This document shows, piece by piece, positions 1 through 7,901 of a DNA stretch of 64,000 bases. Position 1 is the stretch's first letter. Every line of letters begins with the position of its first letter. The DNA lies in NCBI RefSeq assembly GCF_900142915.1, contig NZ_FRCM01000001.1, positions 1,178,001-1,242,000 on the forward strand. The letters are read 5' to 3'. Position numbers and translations under genes: made by a program. Source of the stretch: Mucilaginibacter sp. OK098 (GTDB lineage: Bacteria > Bacteroidota > Bacteroidia > Sphingobacteriales > Sphingobacteriaceae). The notes under the pieces were generated by a model. The model worked only from the letters and a program-made list of their open reading frames with translations. It ran no database searches and was not told the DNA's origin.

Positions 1-95
1 TTCCTGGTAAATAATTCATTTACAATCAAAAAAGGATAGCTTCTTTGAATTAATGATGATACCAAAACATTAGTATCAAGAATTATTTTTTGCAT
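1..95 (-). CDS. PIN-domain toxin, N-terminal part (cut by window edge)
   Basis: Only the first 31 codons lie inside the window. The visible start MQKIILDTNVLVSSLIQ carries the first catalytic Asp of a PIN nuclease in the context ILDTNVLVS. This is typical of the 'putative toxin-antitoxin system toxin component, PIN family'. By family knowledge such proteins are Mg-dependent RNases that block growth unless bound by their antitoxin. The ATG lies inside the 3' end of the upstream small gene, with a 20 bp overlap, so translation is probably coupled. The remaining acidic residues are outside the window, so activity cannot be judged. Confidence 0.75.
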   Translation of the reverse strand, partial: MQKIILDTNVLVSSLIQRSYPFLIVNELFTR

Positions 96-306
96 TTCTC
101 CTTACAGCTTTTACTTCTTTGCATATTTCGTCCATCGTTAATTTCGAAAGGCCATATTTTTCTGCAAGTTCAACACATTTATTTAGGTTTTGCCGTGATA
201 ACTCATTACCAACCAATTCAACAAAATCAGAAAAACTTAATTTATCATTTTGTAAACCAAACTTATTGTATTCAATATCTGATATAGAAATATTTAAAGT
301 TCTCAT
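76..306 (-). CDS. putative antitoxin partner of the PIN toxin
   Basis: A 76-residue acidic/basic helical protein beginning MRTLNISISDIEYNKFGL. I chose the ATG at 306 because a purine-rich GAGGGA lies just upstream; a 10-residue longer reading is possible. It has an N-terminal strand followed by helices and a basic tail (VRRNAKNNS). This fits the small antitoxin-like proteins that precede PIN toxins in Bacteroidota, but I recognise no named DNA-binding fold. Its stop codon overlaps the toxin start by 20 bp. The antitoxin role is inferred from size and position. It would neutralise the PIN protein and perhaps autoregulate the pair. Confidence 0.6.
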   Translation of the reverse strand: MRTLNISISDIEYNKFGLQNDKLSFSDFVELVGNELSRQNLNKCVELAEKYGLSKLTMDEICKEVKAVRRNAKNNS

Positions 307-375
307 GTTAATCCCTCTTTTATACAAATTTAGCATAATTACTTTGGATTGTGAAGTTCAGAAATATGGGTAAAG

Positions 376-409
376 CAAAAAGCCATTCGCTTTAACAAAT
401 GGCTTTTAA
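376..409 (-). terminator. hairpin terminator downstream of the YceI gene
   Basis: AAAAGCCATT (378-387) and AATGGCTTTT (398-407) form a 10 bp perfect stem with a 10 nt loop. On the minus strand the stem runs into a T-run, as expected for an intrinsic terminator of the YceI gene. It could also act on the plus strand. Confidence 0.65.
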
Positions 410-420
410 ATCCCGGCTGA

Positions 421-461
421 ACTTAATCAACCTAATTAAACTTATTCTAACTCAATCAACA
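421..461. repeat. TTAATCAAC-word repeat (family A), single arm
   Basis: A run of degenerate heptamer-like words (acttaatcaac, ctaattaaac, ctcaatcaac) ends three bases before the stop codon of the YceI gene. The same word repeat occurs near 9911, 30805, 38081 and 55141, where both arms are present as inverted repeats. Confidence 0.6.
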
Positions 462-463
462 AA

Positions 464-1000
464 TTATTTTTGTTTCGCTAACTGTATGTTAATGATCAGT
501 TTTATATCCTCACCTACTACAATTGAGCCGGCTTCGGTTACGCCATCCCAAGTTAAACCGAAATCTTTACGGTTAATTTTACCGGTAATTTCAAAACCTG
601 CTTTAGTGTTTCCGTAAAAATCGTCAGTTGAACCGCCGAACTCAGCAGCTAACTTAACTGATTTGGTAACGCCTTTAACTGTTAAATCGCCAACAAGGTC
701 ATATTCTTCATCATCTGTTTTTTTGAACGAAGTTGATTTGAATGTAATTTGAGGATATTGAGCGGCATCAAAAAATTCAGGTGACTTTAAGTGCTCGTCT
801 CTTGGTGTTTGGTTAGTATCAATACTGTCGATATTTAAAGCAAAAGAAATATCAGCGTCTTCAAAATCGTCATTCACAGTTTCTAACGTTCCTTCAAAGC
901 TTTTGAAAAAACCGCTAACTGTTGATATAACCAGGTGTTTTACTTTAAACTGAACTTCTGAGTGCATTGGGTCTATAACCCATTTTGTTGCTGTTGCCAT
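464..1000 (-). CDS. YceI-family polyisoprenoid-binding-like protein
   Basis: A 178-residue lipocalin-like YceI protein. The start MATATKWVIDP is preferred over an ATG 20 codons upstream, because the family begins directly with the W-x-I-D-x-x-H-S motif (here WVIDPMHSEVQFKVKH). Typical features follow: FDAAQYPQITFKST in the middle, DLTVKGVTK and the C-terminal NRKDFGLTWDG strand. No signal peptide is present, so the product is probably cytoplasmic, unlike E. coli YceI. Family members bind long polyisoprenoids or amides; the ligand here is unknown. An 18-bp perfect palindrome and a TAnnTTTG box lie 33-63 bp upstream, suggesting control by a dimeric repressor. Confidence 0.9.
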   Translation of the reverse strand: MATATKWVIDPMHSEVQFKVKHLVISTVSGFFKSFEGTLETVNDDFEDADISFALNIDSIDTNQTPRDEHLKSPEFFDAAQYPQITFKSTSFKKTDDEEYDLVGDLTVKGVTKSVKLAAEFGGSTDDFYGNTKAGFEITGKINRKDFGLTWDGVTEAGSIVVGEDIKLIINIQLAKQK

Positions 1001-1032
1001 GATCTTATTTTTTTTGATTGTTTTATTTAGAT

Positions 1033-1063
1033 CAAATGTAAGTAATAGATGTTTAAACATCTA
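1033..1063 (-). promoter_or_regulatory. candidate yceI promoter -7 box with palindromic operator
   Basis: On the minus strand TACATTTG (1033-1040) matches the Bacteroidota -7 consensus TAnnTTTG. Five bases further upstream is the 18-bp perfect palindrome TAGATGTTTAAACATCTA (1046-1063), a good size for a MarR- or TetR-type dimer. No convincing -33 TTTG is seen. Regulation by a specific repressor is inference. Confidence 0.45.
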
Positions 1064-1199
1064 ATTTGTTTGTCAATATTACATTTGGTTTACAATACTA
1101 AACTTAACGCATCAAATCGGCTTTTGTTGACGCTATTTTATATTACCAGAACCCTTTACAAAATCATTATACTACCCTAACAATAATTGCACATAGCGG

Positions 1200-2288
1200 T
1201 TACTTATTCATAAATTCTGCAAGGATGCGATGAAAATGATGCGTGCCTTGTTCGCGTGTAACAGAGTACCGCCCGTGCTTATAAAACCTTGATCGCACCC
1301 CCAGTTGAACATTTTCTACTATTTCTTCGTCCTCCTGCTCAACTTTATCAAGCCCTGCTCCTGCTCCTTTATCTAATTTTGATTCGTCCCAAACATAGGA
1401 GAAGAACTTCACCCTGCATTCGCTAATAGAAACGGGTTCAACCACATTAACAGAAAGGCCCCAGGGATAAAAATTAAACATCATATTAGGGAACACCCAA
1501 AAGTAATAGGCAGCTACATTTTTACCATGATCAGGTGATGATGAAGGCAGGTCAAAACAATCAGCAACGTTTTTCGCCAAACCTAATTGCAAACTTGAGT
1601 AAGGAAAAAACAATTCGGTAGCATATTCGCCGAAATCAATTACCGCGTTTAAACCTGCATGTACAAAAGGTATATGGAAACCTTCAAGGTAATTCTCACA
1701 ATAAAGGGCCCAGTTTGCTTTTACATTAAATACGCGGGAGAGTCCAGGCTCAAATTTAAAATCATCCAACGGCATCCAGCTTACGCGTTCCATCATGTCC
1801 CTAAAAAATAACTCTTTTGGGTATTTATTCTCCACCGAAGTAAACAGCCATTTACTCCATTTAAAAACTTCAAGCCCTGGTAAATTATCATCTTTGGTTG
1901 GAAAGTTCTCTACCTCCTTAAACTCCGGCATCGAAACAAATTTACCGTCAAGGCCAAACATACGCCCATGGTAACGGCAACGGAGGTTATTGAGCTTACA
2001 CGGCTTATCGGCAACAAGGTTACCCCTATGCGTACAAACATTGGATAACAAGTGGATCTCCCCGCTTTTATCTTTTGTTAATAATAAAGGCTCATCCAGG
2101 TAATTTTCCAGGAGCGTAAAGGGATATACTTCCCCGTTTTCTTTTACCAGATCGGCATTGCCAATAAATTGCCATGACAGGGCAAAGATCTTTTCACGGC
2201 ATTGTTCAAATACCGTTGGACTGGTATAAAAATCGGCATTTAATGTTTTTGCTTTAGCAATATTGGGATCTACAAAAAAGTCGGGCAT
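1200..2288 (-). CDS. Rieske 2Fe-2S ring-hydroxylating oxygenase alpha subunit-like protein
   Basis: A 362-residue protein with an N-terminal Rieske domain and a C-terminal non-haem iron domain. Rieske ligands are Cys85-x-His87 and Cys104-x2-His107. The mononuclear iron site is visible as His205 and His210 in ENYLEGFHIPFVH, with a probable Asp ligand near residue 320 (EQEDEEIVENVQ). By family these oxygenases hydroxylate aromatic or quaternary-amine substrates using electrons from a separate reductase. No reductase or beta subunit is adjacent, so the substrate is unknown. The gene stands alone, convergent with nothing, 199 bp from the YceI gene start. Confidence 0.88.
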   Translation of the reverse strand: MPDFFVDPNIAKAKTLNADFYTSPTVFEQCREKIFALSWQFIGNADLVKENGEVYPFTLLENYLDEPLLLTKDKSGEIHLLSNVCTHRGNLVADKPCKLNNLRCRYHGRMFGLDGKFVSMPEFKEVENFPTKDDNLPGLEVFKWSKWLFTSVENKYPKELFFRDMMERVSWMPLDDFKFEPGLSRVFNVKANWALYCENYLEGFHIPFVHAGLNAVIDFGEYATELFFPYSSLQLGLAKNVADCFDLPSSSPDHGKNVAAYYFWVFPNMMFNFYPWGLSVNVVEPVSISECRVKFFSYVWDESKLDKGAGAGLDKVEQEDEEIVENVQLGVRSRFYKHGRYSVTREQGTHHFHRILAEFMNK

Positions 2289-2619
2289 ATCTGTTTGGTT
2301 TCAAAAGTTAAATTAGGTAATTGAAATCAAACCACCTAAACCATTTAATTAAATCAGGGATTATAAACCCCAAAATGAGAAAGTAATCCCCTACTTTTTA
2401 AATTACAACCATTTGCAGAATATTTGCGTATTACAGCTTCAGACGTTTTTAGAGGCTAAAACCACACATTGGGTCGTTTTTTTGCTTTTAGGTTTAATTT
2501 TTATGAGATTTCATTATCCTGGGGCATTAAAGTGGCTTATTAAGGAAACGTTTTATCATTCAGTTTAAATCATAAATAATATTTGGCTTATTTATTGCCA
2601 ATTTTGATGTAACATAATT
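2289..2619. other. 331-bp divergent intergenic region
   Basis: AT-rich spacer between the Rieske gene (minus) and the TPR gene (plus); it must hold both promoters. I see no ORF, RNA gene, strong palindrome or clean TAnnTTTG box with correct spacing in it. AATTTTG close to the TPR start is only a weak -7 candidate. Confidence 0.5.
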
Positions 2620-4749
2620 ATGAAAAGACTTTTAGTTATAATTTCATTTATACCATTACTGGCCTTTGCCCAAACATCAGATCAACATTTGAAAGTGGCT
2701 AATGATCTTTCTGCAGAAAAAAATTATACGGCTGCAATTCCTGAATTCACAAAAGCAATTGAATTAAATGGCGCTAATGTTAAAGCCTATTTATATCGCG
2801 GCAATGCATACAGCAACAGCAAAAAATATGACGAAGCCGTTAATGACTACACCAAGGTTGTAGGGATTGACCCTGGTAATGCCGATGCTTTTTACTACCG
2901 TGCCAATGCCAACAGCAACATTAAAGCCTACAAAAACGCAATTGATGATTATACAAAGGCTATTGCATTAGGGCTGCATACTGCCGACATTTATCATTAC
3001 CGCGCTAATGCCAAAGTAAACTCTGCCGATTATGCGGGCGCTATTGAAGATTTTACCAGGGCCATTGAAATTACGCCTAATGACCCTGAGCTATATGAGT
3101 ACCGAGGTGTTGCCAAAACAAATGTGAACGACAACAAGGGTGCTATCCAGGATTATGATATCTCTATTAGACTAAACCCTAATAATGCGGATGTATATTA
3201 TTATCGCGCCAATTCAAAAGGCACTATTGCGGACTATAACGGAGCCATTGCCGATTATAACACAACGTTACAAATGAACCCTTCAAACGCAGAAGCTGTT
3301 TTCTATCGTGGAAATATAAAAGCCAACTTAAGGGATTATAAAGGTGCTATTGAAGATTACAAAAAAGCAAGCGCAATGAAGACAGGAATCCATAACCTGT
3401 ATTATTACCTGGCAAAAGCTATCAGTAACAGTTCGGATAACAAAGCGGCTATTGATTACTTTAATAAAGCTATTGTACAAGACCCTTCAAATGCTGAGCT
3501 TTATTTATACAGAGGGATCTCTGAAAGCAAGATGGACAACAAAGAGGCTGCTATGGCCGATTATAATAAAGCCATTGAGCTTGATACCTATTTATCAGAA
3601 GCATATCAAAACCGGGCCGACCTGAAGATTGACAAAAAAGATTTTCGCGGCGCTTTAGCTGATGCAAACAACGCGGTTAATTATAGTAAAAACCAGGATG
3701 GTTATGCCTATTTAATCCGTGCAAAAGCGAAAAGATATTTACAGGATACAACCGCATTGGATGATTATAATACTGCAATCCGCCTTAACCCCAAAAATAC
3801 TGATGGCTATTTTGGCCGTGGGGAAATGAAATTAATACTTGTTGATTACGCTGGCGCTATTGCCGATTTTACAACAGCTATTGAAATGGATCCCGGGAAT
3901 TCCAACGCTTATTTAAATCGTGGAATAGCCAGGAGCCGCCTAGGCGACAAAGAAGGCGCTATAAAAGATTTTAAAAAACAGGTTGAACTTGATCCTAAAA
4001 ATCAGCAGGCTTACATAAGGCTTGGCAAAATATTAATTGATGACAGGCAATACGCTGAAGCATTATTATTATTTGACAAGGTGGTTACACCTTATACCAA
4101 AAACGGAAAGCTTTTGGTGCTTCGCGGTGCGGCTATGGGAGGTTTAGGTAATAACAGGGGCGCCTTAATTGATTTTGACAGAGCTATTGCTGTAGATTCC
4201 AATTCGATATCACAGGCGTACAGTGGCCGGGCAAATGTTAAAATGGGGCTTAAAGATTTTGACGGCGCTACCAGTGACATAAGCAAAGCCATTGATAAAG
4301 ATCAGAATAATGACGATGCCTATTTTACCAGGGGCAATTTAAAAATGATCCAAAAAAATTATGAAGGGGCGATTTACGATTATATCAGTGTTTTATTAAT
4401 CAATCCTGATAATATTAAAACCTACGCCTATCGTGGCCTTGCAGAAGCTTATATACACGACACAACTTCTATGAACGGCGATTTTAAACAGGCCATGAAG
4501 CTTAGTCCAAAAGATGGGAATAATTTTATCCTGCGTGCAAAAGCAAGAATGTTTATGAGAGATTACGAAAGCGGACTAAGCGATTTTGATAAAGCTATAG
4601 CGCTAAATCCCCGCAATTACGATACATGGCAGAGCCGCGGGATAGCAAAACTCCAGGAAAATGATAAAAGCGGTTGTGCCGATTTAAATAAAGCGGTAGA
4701 ACTGGGATCAAAAGATGCTGCTGAGGAGCTAAGAAAGTACTGCAAGTAG
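2620..4749 (+). CDS. secreted tetratricopeptide-repeat protein
   Basis: A 709-residue protein with a signal peptide (MKRLLVIISFIPLLAFAQ, cut after about residue 17). Nearly all of the rest is tandem TPR units of about 34 residues, recognisable by the recurrent Y-x-x-A-I-x-D-(Y/F)-x-K-A-I-x-x-(D/N)-P core and the YYRANAxS turn. I count roughly 18-20 units. It is probably a periplasmic or surface scaffold for protein-protein contacts. No catalytic domain is seen, and the C-terminus is a short Cys-containing unit (SGCADLNKAVELGSKDAAEELRKYCK region). Neighbours give no functional clue. Confidence 0.88.
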   Translation: MKRLLVIISFIPLLAFAQTSDQHLKVANDLSAEKNYTAAIPEFTKAIELNGANVKAYLYRGNAYSNSKKYDEAVNDYTKVVGIDPGNADAFYYRANANSNIKAYKNAIDDYTKAIALGLHTADIYHYRANAKVNSADYAGAIEDFTRAIEITPNDPELYEYRGVAKTNVNDNKGAIQDYDISIRLNPNNADVYYYRANSKGTIADYNGAIADYNTTLQMNPSNAEAVFYRGNIKANLRDYKGAIEDYKKASAMKTGIHNLYYYLAKAISNSSDNKAAIDYFNKAIVQDPSNAELYLYRGISESKMDNKEAAMADYNKAIELDTYLSEAYQNRADLKIDKKDFRGALADANNAVNYSKNQDGYAYLIRAKAKRYLQDTTALDDYNTAIRLNPKNTDGYFGRGEMKLILVDYAGAIADFTTAIEMDPGNSNAYLNRGIARSRLGDKEGAIKDFKKQVELDPKNQQAYIRLGKILIDDRQYAEALLLFDKVVTPYTKNGKLLVLRGAAMGGLGNNRGALIDFDRAIAVDSNSISQAYSGRANVKMGLKDFDGATSDISKAIDKDQNNDDAYFTRGNLKMIQKNYEGAIYDYISVLLINPDNIKTYAYRGLAEAYIHDTTSMNGDFKQAMKLSPKDGNNFILRAKARMFMRDYESGLSDFDKAIALNPRNYDTWQSRGIAKLQENDKSGCADLNKAVELGSKDAAEELRKYCK

Positions 4750-4754
4750 GTAGA

Positions 4755-4861
4755 TAAAGATTCAAGAAATTAAGAGTCAGGAATCAAGACAGGAAGAAAG
4801 GATTTTTTTTATTCCTCTTGTCTCTTGATTCTTGACTTCTTGCATCTCTTCTTGAATCTTA
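4755..4861. repeat. TCAAGAATCAAGA-word inverted repeat (family B)
   Basis: Left arm near 4757-4800 (aagattcaag, taagagtcag, gaatcaagac) and right arm 4816-4859 (cttgtctcttgattcttgac) are imperfect reverse complements built from the word TCAAGA, with an A/T-rich loop. The right arm runs up to the stop codon of the minus-strand HTH-TM gene. Related copies lie at 40861-41002 and 58417-58475. Confidence 0.7.
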
Positions 4862-6184
4862 TTTTAATTTCCCGCCTGAGGCATCGTTAAAATCATCTTC
4901 GTAATTTACCTTATCGTTTGATAGCTTAACATAATCAACTGAGCCGGTACCCTGGAAGGTGTAATCAATCCCTATTATTTTTGCCTTGATGATGTCCTCG
5001 CCTACCGAATAAACCAGCTTATCATTCAAAAATATCTTTGCCTTTCTGTTTGCAGTTTCAATCCTAACTTTTACAAAAGAGCTAAAATCAACCCCAAAGG
5101 CAGATAGATCTACCCGCTTGCCTGAAGCATAGTAATTTGTAAAAAGCAAATCGAGTGATGAAATACAACCTTTGCTGCAAAGCGGGATATAAATGGCTGT
5201 ACCTTCACATAATATATAGATCTTGCTAACCTGGCATATGGATGCCCCTTCCTTATAATTATTTTTTACTGATGTTTCAAAAACAAAATTATCACTGTAG
5301 ATCTCGCCAAAATCGCGCACATTGGCATAAAGTACATCAGGGGTAACGGGTTGAAGTTTCACATTTTTTGCCTGGATCTTTTCAATCGGCAATGAAATTT
5401 TCCCATTAGTAATAGCTTCTTCCTTTGAAAAATATACCGGCACAGGCGATTGTGTAACAGCAGCAAGCCATCCGTTTGTTTTAATCAATAGCCGGTGCAT
5501 ACTTACTATCTTCTTTCCTACAATAAGCTTCGCCTTATAGTAATCGGGATAGTAATAAATTGAGGTATGCTGATGATCATATTTTGACACCTTTGTTTGC
5601 AGATGCCTATCCCATGATTGCTGTATAATAACTGAATCATATGGAGATTTTGTGGCATCGTAATTAAATACTACCGAATTTGGCAAACCCTCGGAAACAA
5701 CTTTTTTACTGCTGAATTTGTAGTCGTTATCGGCAACGTTTGGCGGCGCGCTTTTGTTAACGTAAATTATAGCTATAATTAAGGCGATAACACAAACAGC
5801 AAAAAGAAGGATCTTTAAAGGGCGCGTACTTTTTGTATGTGTTGGCTGCTCGTCTTTAATATCATTAACAACAACAGGAGTTTGTACAATATTTTCGGCA
5901 GATATTGTGCCATTCCCGTTTTGTGATTTAAAGCTGCGCCAGTTTTCGTATCCCAAAAACTGAACAAGGGTATCAAGCGTATGCGTATTGGGCAGGCTAT
6001 CATATTTCACTTTACCCCAAACCCTTTTTAATGTAACATGGCTAAGTGCAATCCCCGTATGTTCCTGGATCTTTTCGCTCAGGATCACAAAGTCCTGGTT
6101 AGTCCACTCACCGCTATCGCCCCAGCCAGTATTTATTTCAAATAACTTTTTGGTTTTTTCAATAAAAAACTCGTCGTTATGCAT
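4859..6184 (-). CDS. membrane-anchored HTH-like protein with exported C-terminal domain
   Basis: A 441-residue protein in three parts. Residues 1-90 are the conserved Bacteroidota helical domain WGDSGEWTNQDF...LSHVTLKRVWGKVKYDS...TLDTLVQFLGYENWRSF, which resembles a DNA-binding HTH module. Residues about 123-143 form one transmembrane helix (LKILLFAVCVIALIIAIIYV). Residues 150-441 form an exported beta-rich domain ending in a concanavalin-like pattern (VRIETANRKAKIFLNDKLVY, DDFNDA). This suggests a one-component transmembrane regulator, but neither signal nor target genes are shown. It is divergent from the aspartyl protease gene, with direct repeats between them. Confidence 0.75.
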   Translation of the reverse strand: MHNDEFFIEKTKKLFEINTGWGDSGEWTNQDFVILSEKIQEHTGIALSHVTLKRVWGKVKYDSLPNTHTLDTLVQFLGYENWRSFKSQNGNGTISAENIVQTPVVVNDIKDEQPTHTKSTRPLKILLFAVCVIALIIAIIYVNKSAPPNVADNDYKFSSKKVVSEGLPNSVVFNYDATKSPYDSVIIQQSWDRHLQTKVSKYDHQHTSIYYYPDYYKAKLIVGKKIVSMHRLLIKTNGWLAAVTQSPVPVYFSKEEAITNGKISLPIEKIQAKNVKLQPVTPDVLYANVRDFGEIYSDNFVFETSVKNNYKEGASICQVSKIYILCEGTAIYIPLCSKGCISSLDLLFTNYYASGKRVDLSAFGVDFSSFVKVRIETANRKAKIFLNDKLVYSVGEDIIKAKIIGIDYTFQGTGSVDYVKLSNDKVNYEDDFNDASGGKLK

Positions 6185-6486
6185 AGCTAAATTTCAATAT
6201 TAGGCAAAAATATAACATATAACCAAAAGGCTTGTCTTGTTCAAACTTGTACCAACTTGTATAAGTTGTGAATAGTATTATCAATTATTTCTCCTTAAAT
6301 TTATATATAAATATATTAAATCCTTTATAAATAAAAGGAGAGCATTGCCAATTATAAACCAAAATTATTTACGCTATTAATACAGTATAAACAACAGGTA
6401 CAATAGCCCTAAATAACCAATGCTTTTAAAAATGCGGATAAGGCAGTTGCACCAATTTGGCAACACCTTTCCCAAACGAATTTATT
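6185..6486. promoter_or_regulatory. divergent regulatory region with AACTTGTA direct repeats
   Basis: About 300 bp of A/T-rich DNA between two divergent genes. AACTTGTA occurs twice, at 6244-6251 and 6254-6261, ten bases apart (one helical turn), followed by an inverted half-site TAAGTT. This is a plausible operator for the neighbouring HTH protein; binding is inference. No other feature is seen. Confidence 0.35.
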
Positions 6487-7740
6487 ATGGTACTTAACTT
6501 TTGTGTTATGCTTAGTAAAAATACACACCGGTTTATATTGTGGCTGTTGTATTTAAATTGCTTTATTTTAACAACGGTCTGCGCCCAATCATTTAATATT
6601 AACAGTAACTACAAAAAAGTAACTATACCATTCCGGTTGGTAAGGAATATGGTAATTATTCAGTTGCAGATAAATAATAAAGGGCCCTTTAATTTTGTGA
6701 TGGATACCGGGGTTGGGGTTATGATAATTACCGATCCGCAATTAATCGACACGCTAAAAATCCCGGTAATGCGCCTGTTAAAGCTAAGAGGTTTCGGCGA
6801 AAACGAATCATACGAAGCTTATGCCTCTCCTGTATTAGATATCGGGATCGAGGGCCTTACCAGCTATGGGGTTAACGCAGCTATACTAAAAAAAGATCAA
6901 TTTGGCCTTTCAAACTATGCCGGAATGCCTATCCATGGTTTACTGGGCTATGAATTTTTTAACAACCTGGCAGTAAAGGTAAATTTTAGCGATTCAACCA
7001 TAACTGTATACAGGTATAGTGATAAAAAGAAGTTTGCAAAAGGCGATAAGGTGCCGATAACCATTGAAGACCATAAACCTTATATGGAGGCAAATATTGT
7101 TATGCCTGATGGAAGTGTAAAGAAAAGCAAACTGGTTGTTGACCTCGGCGCCGGCCATCCGCTGTCGCTTGAAAATGTATCAGAAAAAAACGATCTGCAA
7201 AAAAAATGTATCCATGCTAACCTTGGTATAGGATTTAGCGGCCCCATAAGTGGTTTTATAAGCCGGGTTAATGAAATTGAGCTTGGAAAATATAAGATCA
7301 AAAATATAATATCCTCTTTTCCGCAGGATGACTCTTTAAAAAAGTACATCAACATAAAAAGGGACGGAAATCTGGGTATTGGCTTGCTTAAAAAATTTGT
7401 TGTGGTGTTTGATTATCCGGATAAAGTGATTTATTTAAAACCGGGCCCAAATTTCAAAGAGCCATTTGAGCAGGACATGAGCGGACTGGAATATTACGGC
7501 GATGGCGATGGTTTTAAGCGGATCATCATAAGTCGTGTAGAACCCGGCTCCGCAGGAGATAAGATAGGGTTAGAAAAAGATGATGAGATCGTATCCATCA
7601 ACTTTAAACCAATCTCAAAAATGAGCCTTGAAGAAGTGGATACCCTCTTTAAATCGCAAAACGACCGGAGTCTTTTATTAGAAGTTTATCATGATAACAA
7701 GCACGATATGGTTGTGATGACATTAAAGAGGAGGATATAG
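6487..7740 (+). CDS. secreted aspartyl protease-like protein with PDZ domain
   Basis: About 417 residues. The ATG at 6487 or the one at 6508 fits best; the latter gives a compact signal peptide (MLSKNTHRFILWLLYLNCFILTTVCAQS). A retroviral-type aspartyl protease fold follows, with the active-site motif FVMDTGVGVMII (D-T-G), a flap-like segment, and a second acidic loop VVDLGAGHPLSL in place of a second DTG. The C-terminal about 90 residues form a PDZ domain (RVEPGSAGDKIGLEKDDEIVSIN). This arrangement (Asp_protease_2 plus PDZ) is common in Bacteroidota and predicted periplasmic. Whether the D-L-G second motif supports catalysis is uncertain. Confidence 0.82.
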   Translation: MVLNFCVMLSKNTHRFILWLLYLNCFILTTVCAQSFNINSNYKKVTIPFRLVRNMVIIQLQINNKGPFNFVMDTGVGVMIITDPQLIDTLKIPVMRLLKLRGFGENESYEAYASPVLDIGIEGLTSYGVNAAILKKDQFGLSNYAGMPIHGLLGYEFFNNLAVKVNFSDSTITVYRYSDKKKFAKGDKVPITIEDHKPYMEANIVMPDGSVKKSKLVVDLGAGHPLSLENVSEKNDLQKKCIHANLGIGFSGPISGFISRVNEIELGKYKIKNIISSFPQDDSLKKYINIKRDGNLGIGLLKKFVVVFDYPDKVIYLKPGPNFKEPFEQDMSGLEYYGDGDGFKRIIISRVEPGSAGDKIGLEKDDEIVSINFKPISKMSLEEVDTLFKSQNDRSLLLEVYHDNKHDMVVMTLKRRI

Positions 7741-7760
7741 GATCAAGCTTTTTATACTAA

Positions 7761-7885
7761 TTGTCATTGCGATCCGCTGGCTAGCGGAGGGCAACCACAC
7801 GCCGTGCACAACCGCAAAGCAGGTTCTACACCTGTCTGTTCGCTCTGTATAGTATGCGGTTGCCACGCTGCGCTCGCAATGACAA
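7761..7885. repeat. MITE-like element with TTGTCATTGCGA terminal inverted repeats
   Basis: The 125-bp segment begins TTGTCATTGCGA (7761-7772) and ends with the perfect reverse complement TCGCAATGACAA (7874-7885). Inside lie GGCAACCACACGC and GCGGTTGCC, and a small hairpin CCGCTGGCTAGCGG. It encodes nothing. GTCATTGCGA...TCGCAATGAC elements are known as dispersed repeats in several bacterial groups; mobility here is inference. Confidence 0.7.
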
Positions 7886-7901
7886 ATTTTATAGAGCTTC
7901 C

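Noticed and set aside
6457..6486. TTG start ten codons upstream for the aspartyl protease
   Set aside because: The added residues MATPFPNEFI break no family motif but a signal peptide follows directly from the ATG at 6487 or 6508.
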